Below, piece after piece: positions 23,779 through 32,339 of a DNA stretch of 52,145 bases. This stretch comes from Methanothrix sp. (GTDB lineage: Archaea > Halobacteriota > Methanosarcinia > Methanotrichales > Methanotrichaceae): contig JAQTYS010000001.1 of NCBI GenBank assembly GCA_028688175.1, forward strand, positions 1 to 52,145, written 5' to 3'. Position 1 is the stretch's first letter; every line of letters starts with the position of its first letter. The notes below the pieces were generated by a model. It did not search any database. It was given only the letters and a program-made list of their open reading frames with translations, and was not told the origin of the DNA. Position numbers and translations under genes: made by a program.

Positions 23779-24492
23779 ATGGCAGATGTAGTTGCAGCCG
23801 ATGTCCCAGTCGGCACTGAAGTTAAATGGTATGGCGGCGGTGCAGTCGCACAAGTCGATCTTACTGGAATGACAGGAACGGCAGGAACCCTTGGAGGAAC
23901 CTATTTAGCAGAGTTTGGTTCTCTTTGGGTAACAGTGAACGATGTTCAGGTTGCAGTTGTTGAACGTAAAGCGTCAGCCGATGCGACTGAAACCACAGGA
24001 GCAGACGGATTTACTCTCCCTGAGAGCGTAGGGGCCACTGATGCAGTTGTCGCTTATTTCGTCGATATTCAGACGGTAACGCTTCGGCATGTGGCAACCT
24101 GTAAGGACGTTAAGGGGGATACCAAGGCAAGCAGCAAAAAAGAAGCCGTTCACGGGCAGAGCACTAAACTGGTTACTGTTGGAGTGGCTGAATCGACTGC
24201 ATCTCTTGAGCAACTCACCTATACCTTGGACTTTGTAGGGATGATTTTTGGAGATACTGTTGCATCGTCTCCTGTATCTGGATGGAGCAAACACTCTAAC
24301 AAGACGCACGCGTTTAAGAAAATAGGCGCGCTTGTCGGAAAGAGACGCAATTCAAGTGGTGTAGTCATCGATAAGTTTTTCCTTATTGGCGCGACTGCTA
24401 ATTCGTATGGTCAGTCATTTCCGACAGAAGACCTGTATAAAGAGTCTCTTGCATTTGATTGCGATTACGTTCAGCGGTCGAGGAAGGCTTAA
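23779..24492 (+). CDS. Major tail tube protein
   Basis: 237 residues, beta-rich with SVGATDAVVAYFVDIQTVTLRHV and repeated Gly/Ala/Thr segments. It lies between the tail terminator and the tail chaperones, the normal place for the tube protein. A single tube gene and no sheath gene suggest a siphovirus-type tail. Confidence 0.65.
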   Translation: MADVVAADVPVGTEVKWYGGGAVAQVDLTGMTGTAGTLGGTYLAEFGSLWVTVNDVQVAVVERKASADATETTGADGFTLPESVGATDAVVAYFVDIQTVTLRHVATCKDVKGDTKASSKKEAVHGQSTKLVTVGVAESTASLEQLTYTLDFVGMIFGDTVASSPVSGWSKHSNKTHAFKKIGALVGKRRNSSGVVIDKFFLIGATANSYGQSFPTEDLYKESLAFDCDYVQRSRKA

Positions 24493-24493
24493 G

Positions 24494-25048
24494 ATGCCTC
24501 CGGGAGAGATTCCAAATCCCTCTCTTGATGCTCGTGTCAGGGCTAAAGATGTAGAAAAAGTTAAGGAACAAATCGAGTTTCAAACGACTGCTGATAAGAT
24601 TCTCGGACTGCTTGCCGATGAACCTATAGAAGTCGAACTGACAGAATCTGTATCAATGCAGTTCTATCCTCCCACGGATGAACAGTATATAGATATATTA
24701 TCAATCCAAGGAGAGGGAGCACAAATTGCAGCACAGATAAAAACGATGGGGTTATCGTCTGATGCAAGCGATGAAGAGGCTGAACAACTCGTTCCTCAAG
24801 CGATGGGGCTAATTAATCACGCTCGTAATATGTTGATGTCAGTCAATGAAATCCTTGCAACTCTATCAGTCGATAAATCGTGGACGGCTGCGAAATTCAA
24901 GCAGTTACCTAAAAAATACAAATCTGTTATCCTCACGTCAATAGCAACGAATCAGACACAGGAGATTAAAAAGACAGAGAAATTTCGCAAGAAGCGCGTG
25001 GGGAATCGGAATGTCCCAGATGCTTCGATCTTGGAACCTAAAGCCTAA
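24494..25048 (+). CDS. Tail assembly chaperone
   Basis: 184 residues from the ATG at 24494, one base after the tube gene stop. Acidic helical N-terminus, then AKFKQLPKKYKSVILTSIATNQTQEIKKTEKFRKKRV. Position and size match gpG-type chaperones that coat the tape measure. The overlapping downstream frame is described next. Confidence 0.6.
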   Translation: MPPGEIPNPSLDARVRAKDVEKVKEQIEFQTTADKILGLLADEPIEVELTESVSMQFYPPTDEQYIDILSIQGEGAQIAAQIKTMGLSSDASDEEAEQLVPQAMGLINHARNMLMSVNEILATLSVDKSWTAAKFKQLPKKYKSVILTSIATNQTQEIKKTEKFRKKRVGNRNVPDASILEPKA

Positions 25049-25133
25049 CGAATTTTCAAAACTCTCAATTCGTGAACAGATATACATCAAAACCGCATGG
25101 AACGCGGAGAATACAACAAAAGAGGATAAATAA
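25011..25133 (+). CDS. Second tail chaperone segment (gpT-like)
   Basis: 40 residues overlapping the end of the first chaperone in the +1 frame and ending one base into the tape measure start. Content MLRSWNLKPNEFSKLSIREQIYIKTAWNAEN resembles the short C-terminal extension of gpGT fusions. It may start at the ATG at 25011 or be joined by a frameshift; I see no classical slippery site. Confidence 0.5.
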   Translation: MSQMLRSWNLKPNEFSKLSIREQIYIKTAWNAENTTKEDK

Positions 25134-28100
25134 TGGCAGATACATTAGCAGAGTTGTTTGTGGTTCTTGGGCTGAAAGATGAGATGAGCAAAGGATTATC
25201 AACTGCTCTGACTGCTGCATCTGCTCTTAACGTGGGATTATTCGCTCTTGCATCGGCAGCAGAGAAGCCAATTAACGCGTTTAACCAGTTAGAATCTGCT
25301 GCTGAAGTCACTGCTCTTCAGACCGGGCAGACAACGGAAACGATGCAAGGACTGATTGAAGGGTTGCATTCCGTAGATACAACGCTTCAGGAGAGTTCTG
25401 ATTTGTTTATGGCGCTCGGTAAAGCGGGCGTTGATAGCGAAGCAGAACTAAAACTGTTAGGAGACCAGTTTGATACTCTTGGCGATGCTACAGGAAAAAC
25501 AGGAGCGCAATTAGTAGATACTCTCATCCCTGCGATGAAATCTCTTGGTATAGAGGCCACCGACGTTGATTTTGACAGACTAACTGTCATGTTTATGGAA
25601 ACCAATGTCAGCGCTGAAGAGTTTGGTAACACGATGAAACGCATCGGGCCAAAACTCCAGGATGCTGGCATAGGATTTGAAGAGGTTGAGGCTGCAATGG
25701 TTGGTATGGCAGAGCAAGGTATCGAGGGGCGGCTCGCCATATCAAAACTCAACGAGATTTTTGATGAGAATGCGGATGCTGCTAAAGCAGTCGAGGAAGC
25801 ACAAAAAGAAGTTGAAGAGTCATCAAACGATTTGATTGACGCTCAAGAAAAACTTGCAGATGCTCAAGAAAAACTACTCGATTCTCAAGATTCTCTTGCA
25901 GATGGGTCAGACAAGATCAAAGATGCTCAAGATAAAGTCGCCGATGCATCTAACAACCTGGCAGAATCGCAATTAAAACTCGCGGAGGTTCAATCTGATT
26001 CTGAATCGTCGGCGCTTGACATCGCAAAAGCACAAAACGACGTTGAACAGGCACATAGAAAAGTTGAATCTGCAACTCGGGATGTTGAAGGAGCACAAAG
26101 AGATTATGCTGATGCTGGAAGAGGATTGTCAGATGCTCAAAATGAAGTTTTAAAGGCTCAAAATGAGTTGAATGATGCCGAAATTGCAGCAGAAACAGCC
26201 GTTAAGAATCTCACAGAAGCGCAAAAGTTGGGTGCTGATATAAACCACGACGGAAAATTATCAATTGATGAGTTAGAAAAAGCCATAGGAGTTGAGGCTG
26301 GGACTCTCGAAAAAGCAGAGGAAAAACTCGCATCATCAAAAGGTAAGATGCAGGAATATGCTGATGCACAAGCAAAGGCTCTCCCGGCAAGTGGTGAATT
26401 TAATGTGTTCCTTGAGAAGATGGGGCTTAAACTCGGCGAGGTTCTTCAGCCAATGGAAGGACTCATTAGTCCTATTATGGGTGTTACCGGGGCGCTCACA
26501 TCGTTGGCAGGCCCTATATTGTCGCTTCAGGCGCTCGGTCCTGCATTAGAAGCCATTAGTGGAGGAAAATTGATTGCCGGACTTGGTGGGCTTGCGACAT
26601 CTCTTATAGGAGTTGGAACTGCAGGGCTTGCTGCTCTAATCCCGTTATTGCCATATGTTTTGGCAATTGGAATAGCGCTTGGTGCGATATACATTCTTAA
26701 CGAATTGGGCGTATTTACGTGGATATCAGAACAGCTTGGTGCATTGTGGGAAGGAATAAAAACATTTGATATTGGCGCTGCATTTCAAGGTATGATTGAT
26801 TTTCTTAAGAATCTTCCAAATCTTATAATTGATGCGGTGACTGCTGGAGGAGACATACCATCAATGATTATGGGTATTATATTCCCTCCGTTGATTATAC
26901 TTCGTATTCTTGATGCAGCATTCCCTCAAATCGGCGAATGGTTCTCTGGGTTAGGTCAAAAAGTAATTGATTTTATAACCGGTGGAACTCCAGAACCGTC
27001 AATGCTGGCAAATGCAATATTTCCGGCGGTTGAAGTATTGAGTGATATTGTATTAGAAGAGCAGAAAATATTTGCAGAATTTGAAGATCTTGGTAAAAAG
27101 GCATTAACATACATAGAGTTAGGAAAACCTATTCCTAAAGAGATCGCAGATGCACTCATTAATACACCAGAGGTATTATCAAAACTTGCAGAAAATGAGC
27201 AGGGAGCATTAATAAACCTTCAGCAACTTGGAGCAGAAGCACAAAAATACATAGATGAAGGAAAACCAGTCCCTAAAGATGTAGCAGATGCATTAATCGA
27301 TGCCAAATCAGTAGTAACAGAATTAGGTATAAATCAGGAGAAGGCTTTAGAAACGTTTAAAATTCTTGGTGCAATTGCACAGAGATATACTGATGAGGGA
27401 AAACCTATTCCTAAAGAGATTGCAGATGCACTATTAAAATCTGAAGAGATTGTTGCGCAGATGGAGATTAATAAAAAGCCAATAGTAACGTCTTTAGAAA
27501 CGCTTGGGGGGGAATGCACAAAATCGGTAGAAGATAACCCGGTTGATGCTCAAAAAGTTGCAGATTCGTTACTTCCATCAAACAGCATTTCAAACTTCTT
27601 ACTTACCAAATATATTGAGATTGGAACTTGGTTTAATGGACTTGGAAAGAAAACAGAAAAAGAAGTAACTGACAATCCTGCGGATCCTGAAAAGATGGGC
27701 GACGCAATATTTCCATCTGGATCACTTGCACGATTTATCGAGGATCGTATCCCGGTTGTTATAGATGCAGTAAGACCTATAAAAACAGAAATGCAGCCTA
27801 TACTCGATGATATAGGGTCAACGTGGGATAAACTAAAAGGTGTTATTGATGTTGTTACAAAGGCCATTACTGGATTTATAAAAGATCATATTACAAATGT
27901 AAAGGCAGATCTTCGCACGATTGTAGAGTTTTTAAAAGACCCTTATGAAGTTACATGGAGATGGATAAAAGATAAAGTTAAAGATGTAATCGATGCGGTA
28001 ACAGGGTTTATAAAAACTCACAAAGATGATTTCATGGCTGCATTTCAGTTAATTGTAGATTTTTTCACAGATCCAATTGGAACCGCATGGGATTTGTTTA

Positions 28101-28894
28101 AAACTACTGCTGGAAACGTATTAAAATCAGTAAATGAGTTTATAGAAGATCATAAAAAGATATTTGACACTGCATTCCAGGCAATCGTAGATTTCTTTAA
28201 AGATCCTATAATGACAACATGGGATGATTGGAGCACTAAAGTTGATGATGTGTTTAAGGCAGTAAATGAGTTTATAGAAACCCATAAGGCATTTTTTGAG
28301 GAGAAGTTCCAAGCAATTGTGGACTTTTTTAATGATCCAATAATGACAACATGGACGTTGTTTAGTTCAACTGTTGGAAATGTTATTTCTGCAGTAACCG
28401 GGTTTATTCAGTCGCATTGGGATCAAATTGTTGGATATGTGACCTATTTTAGCGATGTATTTAATAATACACTGATGCCGTTATGGGGTGCATTACAGGA
28501 TACAATTGTGAGGGTTGTTAATGCTGTAAGCCCATATATTGATAATCTATACAACAAACTAACGGCGATTTATAACTGGGCAGTTACTGTAATTTCAAAA
28601 TTAAGAGAATTGCTCAATCTAAATCAAGGTGCTCAAGGTGCAGCATCGTCAGCATCGTCTATCCCTGCGTATGCGACAGGAACATCATATGTCCCTGAAA
28701 CCGGTATAGCGATTCTACACAAAGGGGAAGCAGTTATACCGGCAAGTCAGAACACTGGAACCGGAGGAGTAGGAAGCGGGATGTCAGTTATTATCAACCA
28801 GTTGACTCTTCCAGGAGTAACGAATTACGAGGAGTTTAAAGCGAGACTTGAATTTGATGCAAGGTTAAGCGTATCACGGAGGGGCGCAATATGA
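25133..28894 (+). CDS. Tape measure protein
   Basis: 1253 residues, the longest gene. Order: N-terminal helices; a long coiled coil (about 218-365) with repeated DAQEKLAD units; an EF-hand-like loop DINHDGKLSIDE at 369-380; a hydrophobic segment (about 445-530); six ~46-residue repeats carrying LGxxxxxxxxxGxPxPxxxADAL (starting near 602, 649, 693, 739, 786, 833); five 44-residue repeats built on AVTGFIxxH...IVDFFxDPI (near 911, 954, 998, 1042, 1087); and the C-terminal HKGEAVIPA motif. It sets tail length and is ejected with the DNA. Confidence 0.9.
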   Translation: MADTLAELFVVLGLKDEMSKGLSTALTAASALNVGLFALASAAEKPINAFNQLESAAEVTALQTGQTTETMQGLIEGLHSVDTTLQESSDLFMALGKAGVDSEAELKLLGDQFDTLGDATGKTGAQLVDTLIPAMKSLGIEATDVDFDRLTVMFMETNVSAEEFGNTMKRIGPKLQDAGIGFEEVEAAMVGMAEQGIEGRLAISKLNEIFDENADAAKAVEEAQKEVEESSNDLIDAQEKLADAQEKLLDSQDSLADGSDKIKDAQDKVADASNNLAESQLKLAEVQSDSESSALDIAKAQNDVEQAHRKVESATRDVEGAQRDYADAGRGLSDAQNEVLKAQNELNDAEIAAETAVKNLTEAQKLGADINHDGKLSIDELEKAIGVEAGTLEKAEEKLASSKGKMQEYADAQAKALPASGEFNVFLEKMGLKLGEVLQPMEGLISPIMGVTGALTSLAGPILSLQALGPALEAISGGKLIAGLGGLATSLIGVGTAGLAALIPLLPYVLAIGIALGAIYILNELGVFTWISEQLGALWEGIKTFDIGAAFQGMIDFLKNLPNLIIDAVTAGGDIPSMIMGIIFPPLIILRILDAAFPQIGEWFSGLGQKVIDFITGGTPEPSMLANAIFPAVEVLSDIVLEEQKIFAEFEDLGKKALTYIELGKPIPKEIADALINTPEVLSKLAENEQGALINLQQLGAEAQKYIDEGKPVPKDVADALIDAKSVVTELGINQEKALETFKILGAIAQRYTDEGKPIPKEIADALLKSEEIVAQMEINKKPIVTSLETLGGECTKSVEDNPVDAQKVADSLLPSNSISNFLLTKYIEIGTWFNGLGKKTEKEVTDNPADPEKMGDAIFPSGSLARFIEDRIPVVIDAVRPIKTEMQPILDDIGSTWDKLKGVIDVVTKAITGFIKDHITNVKADLRTIVEFLKDPYEVTWRWIKDKVKDVIDAVTGFIKTHKDDFMAAFQLIVDFFTDPIGTAWDLFKTTAGNVLKSVNEFIEDHKKIFDTAFQAIVDFFKDPIMTTWDDWSTKVDDVFKAVNEFIETHKAFFEEKFQAIVDFFNDPIMTTWTLFSSTVGNVISAVTGFIQSHWDQIVGYVTYFSDVFNNTLMPLWGALQDTIVRVVNAVSPYIDNLYNKLTAIYNWAVTVISKLRELLNLNQGAQGAASSASSIPAYATGTSYVPETGIAILHKGEAVIPASQNTGTGGVGSGMSVIINQLTLPGVTNYEEFKARLEFDARLSVSRRGAI

Positions 28895-30099
28895 TTCCAA
28901 CAGCAGCGTTTGAACTATTGGCAGATATATTCACTGGTGAGAGTTCAGACACCATCACCAAATTATCAATCGGGTATGGGACGCAATCGGAATCATTACT
29001 TGATACCGGGCTTGATGATGTGTATATCGATCACGGATTTGAGCAGGCAACGGTAACCGGAACGTATGCATCCGGTGTGTTAACATTTTCAAACACGTTT
29101 ACAAATAACGACTCGCTCAATAGAGTTGTTCGTGAGGTTGGGTTGTTTACTGCTGCGGGAGTCCTCGTATATCGAAAGGTATTCGAAACTACCGATATGC
29201 AAAATTGGTGCGTTGTTCCTACTGGGAAAACAATTGTAATAACTGTGCATGTTGGATTTAGCGATGCTCCTACGTATTCTGATGGTGCAGATCATTATAC
29301 CATTACATATCCGATTCATGTGTATGTGTCATGCATTGGAGATATTCCAATTTCATCATTTGCAACACCATCAAATGTGTGCTATAATGGAATCGAACTC
29401 CCAAATGCGGGAATAAATAGTTTTTCAGAGGCACTTGGCGCGAAGTCGTGGGATTTTACCTGTTATACCGAAGACTATACGAAGATTTTAAGCATCCTAT
29501 CATTTGCTGGTCCATTAACAACGGGAAACAGTATAGTTGGAAAGCAATACGTGTTATCGTCGTATAGGTCTGGAATACTCGCATTAAAAAACATATCAAC
29601 CCGTGCAATGGATACATATTTAAATTGTTATATCCAGGGGCCTATATCTCCAGAGCCGTTTGGTAATGGATGGTGGTTTGATGTCAAAATTGTCCAGTCT
29701 GCATATAATGAGGATGTGTCATCTGGAGACATTACTGCATCAGTAACATACCCCAATTTAATCGCGGGATTTGTTAAACGCGTTGCAGGACTTGCTGGTT
29801 CGCATGCGTGGACTGGGTTAAAAATGTATCAGGATGGTGCCGCGTGGGGGCCGTTCTCCGACGATGCAACAATAACAGGCACTGGTGGATCTAAAAGCCT
29901 CGCTATAACCGTATATGATGCATATTGGACAGAAGAGGATCCATATAGAACCCCGGATACATTTGAATTACGGGAAGGACACTCATCTGACATTCCCGAT
30001 CCTACTCCACTCGCAATGTCATATGTGGAGCCCGAGCAGGTACCATGGTATAAAAATGACAATTTCGTTCTTACGTTTGCTTTAACCATATCAACATGA
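28891..30099 (+). CDS. Tail tip/distal tail-like protein
   Basis: 402 residues, beta-rich. The N-terminal part (ITKLSIGYGTQSESLLDTGLDDVY ... RVVREVGLFTAAGVLVYRKVF) resembles a phage tail collar domain; the rest contains TIVITVHVGF and PIHVYVSCIGDIPISSF. It follows the tape measure with a four-base overlap, where distal tail proteins are normally found. Confidence 0.55.
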   Translation: MIPTAAFELLADIFTGESSDTITKLSIGYGTQSESLLDTGLDDVYIDHGFEQATVTGTYASGVLTFSNTFTNNDSLNRVVREVGLFTAAGVLVYRKVFETTDMQNWCVVPTGKTIVITVHVGFSDAPTYSDGADHYTITYPIHVYVSCIGDIPISSFATPSNVCYNGIELPNAGINSFSEALGAKSWDFTCYTEDYTKILSILSFAGPLTTGNSIVGKQYVLSSYRSGILALKNISTRAMDTYLNCYIQGPISPEPFGNGWWFDVKIVQSAYNEDVSSGDITASVTYPNLIAGFVKRVAGLAGSHAWTGLKMYQDGAAWGPFSDDATITGTGGSKSLAITVYDAYWTEEDPYRTPDTFELREGHSSDIPDPTPLAMSYVEPEQVPWYKNDNFVLTFALTIST

Positions 30100-31082
30100 C
30101 AGAAGTTTTTATCAATGGGTTATTAGTGGATATCGTTTCTGATATCTCCATCAGGCGATCCTGCTCATCGTTAGTGTCGTCTGCCTCGTTCTCTACTCCG
30201 CTCAATCTTCTATCCGCTGCTCAGGATCAATCGTCTGTTTTAATCCGGAGGGATGGAACGAGATTCCGTGGTAACATACAGTCGTATTCTCTACAATATC
30301 AGGGACGGGCGGTTTCAATATCTCTCCAATGCGCTGATGATTCGTTAAAACTGGCAACAAGCGGTAGGGTATCATTTGCATCAGGAACTATGGCAGGGGA
30401 CGCAATAGAATCGCTACTTGACGGGACTGGAATAAGCCCTTCCGGCGTTGCTCTTCGGTCGACTGCCCTTCCTGAAGATTGCTATGTGTTTCCTGTCAAT
30501 TCTAACCGGATAGAAGCAGTAAAAAAGATTGCTACTGATTGTGGCGCTGTATTTTATTTGCAGTTTACGGAGACGGGAACTATTGCTGTTTGTGATACAT
30601 GGACTAACTTATTATCAACATCCGATTTTACAACTACAGTAAGCGTTTCAGATTCATCTCATCTGGTTATGTCATTTAGTTTGGATTCTGCTCCTGAAAA
30701 TCCAACTGAAGACAAGGCGTCTATTGTTATGGCAGGCACTCCCGCGTATCTTTACAATCTGCTTAATTTAAGCGGGTTATATACTGATATGAAAATATCA
30801 TACCCGGTATCAACATGGAGGATTAGCGAGGTAACGACAAAAATACAAGCATCTGGAGTGATTACTACTGCGACTCTTGTAAATTCAACACTTGATATAT
30901 CCAGTTCTTCGACGACTGCGGGAACGCAAGATACAACTGAAGTGGTGAGAGAAGAGACGGTTTCTCTCGTTGATAAGTCGCTTGCACGAATTGCTACCGT
31001 TACGGATACCGATACCGGAACTGTGACAGTTGAATATTATAGCACTGAAGAAGAAGAAACCATTACCGACTGGGCGGCATAA
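30096..31082 (+). CDS. Baseplate hub-like protein
   Basis: 328 residues. The opening VFINGLLVDIVSDISIRRSCSSLVSSASFSTPLN and the mid-part GDAIESLLDGTGISPSG ... NSNRIEAVKKIATDCGAVFYLQFTETGTIAV are typical of gp27/gp44-like hub proteins (gpD family), where the second segment is the SAxxxxxLxxxxxxxxF-type helix-strand unit. It probably forms the tail tip ring. Confidence 0.6.
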   Translation: MTEVFINGLLVDIVSDISIRRSCSSLVSSASFSTPLNLLSAAQDQSSVLIRRDGTRFRGNIQSYSLQYQGRAVSISLQCADDSLKLATSGRVSFASGTMAGDAIESLLDGTGISPSGVALRSTALPEDCYVFPVNSNRIEAVKKIATDCGAVFYLQFTETGTIAVCDTWTNLLSTSDFTTTVSVSDSSHLVMSFSLDSAPENPTEDKASIVMAGTPAYLYNLLNLSGLYTDMKISYPVSTWRISEVTTKIQASGVITTATLVNSTLDISSSSTTAGTQDTTEVVREETVSLVDKSLARIATVTDTDTGTVTVEYYSTEEEETITDWAA

Positions 31083-31763
31083 ATGGTAAATGTTGGAGAT
31101 AAAACAATCGTTCTCCCATTGCAGGGAGGTGGGAAAGTTGCTATTCCCATAGTGACTCCAGGTATTGGAGACCCTTGCATAGTAATTCCACTACAGGGAG
31201 GAGGCAAGGCAGTTACGAAATTATGGACTCCGTCATCGGGAGAAAAAGTAATAGTCATGCCCCTGCAAGGTGGGGGGAAGGTTGTAGTTCCATTAACTCA
31301 AGAAGTAATATCAGATCTTGTTATACTTCATGCAGCAACAATAATACCCGATGGAGAATCGACTCTCCGGGTTCGTGCTCATCTTGAGAAGGTATCTGCC
31401 GGTGTTGGCCGGGCTGAAGTCGAGTTAGGGGTTAATGCCTATACTGCTACACCGTTAAGATCGATCGATGTAATCAGTCAGCAAGATATACCGGAAGGAG
31501 GTATTACTATTGAAACGGGCGATATTTCCATCCCCTATAGAAATACATCATGGGCAAGCATAGACGTTCAGAAAGGGGCATACGTCCGGATAACTTCAGT
31601 AGAACAGTCACTCGATGGAGGAGTAACATGGACATATGTTACGGATGGGGATTTCTCCGAAGGTGAGTTTAAAGATGATATGCAATATGGCTGGTTGAAA
31701 ACAGAGTTTGGGTTCTCCGCTCAAATGGTAACTGGAGGATGTGAGACAATAGATGTTCCATAG
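31083..31763 (+). CDS. Tail tip protein with three PLQGGGK repeats
   Basis: 226 residues. PLQGGGK occurs at residues 12-18, 36-42 and 60-66, an exact 24-residue period (GDKxIVxPLQGGGKxV), forming a probable beta repeat. The remaining 150 residues are a beta domain with VRAHLEKVSAGVGRAEVELG. It is the last gene of the head and tail operon and so is probably the tip or spike. No known family assigned. Confidence 0.5.
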   Translation: MVNVGDKTIVLPLQGGGKVAIPIVTPGIGDPCIVIPLQGGGKAVTKLWTPSSGEKVIVMPLQGGGKVVVPLTQEVISDLVILHAATIIPDGESTLRVRAHLEKVSAGVGRAEVELGVNAYTATPLRSIDVISQQDIPEGGITIETGDISIPYRNTSWASIDVQKGAYVRITSVEQSLDGGVTWTYVTDGDFSEGEFKDDMQYGWLKTEFGFSAQMVTGGCETIDVP

Positions 31764-31774
31764 TCCTCCACCAC

Positions 31775-31796
31775 ATTGGAGTTAACCAACTCCAAT
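31775..31796 (+). terminator. Hairpin terminator of the late operon
   Basis: Perfect 9-bp inverted repeat ATTGGAGTT / AACTCCAAT around an AACC loop, 11 bases after the last tail gene. A similar AACC-capped hairpin follows the ribonucleotide reductase gene. Confidence 0.6.
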
Positions 31797-31960
31797 TTAC
31801 TTATCGTAACGTAGACGCGTATACGTGTTAGACGTATATCCAATTTATTTCCCTGTATATAAACAGGCAATAAACAACTAACACATTAATATATCTCTTT
31901 ATAAATCGAAATATACGTTATACTCTATATTTTGTCTACGTTATAGTATAAGAGATATGT
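31797..31960. promoter_or_regulatory. AT-rich control region with inverted repeats
   Basis: No gene. TAACGTAGAC (31807-31816) is matched by GTCTACGTTA (31934-31943), and ATATCTCTTTAT (31891-31902) by ATAAGAGATAT (31948-31958). The 12-mer TATACGTTATAC at 31912-31923 also occurs in the control region near 13.8 kb. Candidate operator or origin upstream of the replication genes. Confidence 0.5.
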
Positions 31961-31989
31961 TTTTATAGTTTGCCGACTAATATGTTAGT
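31961..31989 (+). promoter_or_regulatory. Leaderless promoter of the replication operon
   Basis: TTTTATAG at 31961, CTAATATGTTA at 31977-31987, and the ATG at 31990, about 27 bases after the TATA box. One of the clearest copies of the viral promoter architecture. Confidence 0.7.
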
Positions 31990-32283
31990 ATGCAAAAAGA
32001 GACAGAAAGACACGTTATTGCAGAGTTTATAAAAAAGACGGGGTATGAGAACAAAGAAATTTATGCATCGTTTGTAAAAGTTGCTCAACTCGACAAGTGG
32101 AAATTTGAAATCTCCACGGGAATGATTTACATTTGGAATGGAGAACAATCCGTTCAAACGGAGCAGCGGATTACATGCAAGTTTTTACCCACGGCAATGT
32201 GGATTTATCAACATTGTAAGGATATTTGCGATGCGAGCAATAGTGGCGATATCGTAACGGATATCCCTTTTGATAGCGTATAG
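31990..32283 (+). CDS. Hypothetical early protein
   Basis: 97 residues, first gene of the replication operon and probably leaderless. Mixed alpha/beta with YASFVKVAQLDKWKFEISTGMIYIWNGEQS. No family recognised. Confidence 0.55.
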   Translation: MQKETERHVIAEFIKKTGYENKEIYASFVKVAQLDKWKFEISTGMIYIWNGEQSVQTEQRITCKFLPTAMWIYQHCKDICDASNSGDIVTDIPFDSV

Positions 32284-32339
32284 ATTAAACCCGGCAATGA
32301 TTCAAAATACAGATGAGCCAAAAAACGGAGATAAAGACA

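Noticed and set aside
25387..25752. Minus-strand open frame within the tape measure gene
   Set aside because: Antisense shadow of a strongly supported gene; no promoter or start signal.
25133..28894. CRISPR-like or other direct DNA repeat array
   Set aside because: The periodic sequence is protein-level repetition in the tape measure; the DNA units diverge and there are no spacers. No CRISPR array was seen elsewhere.
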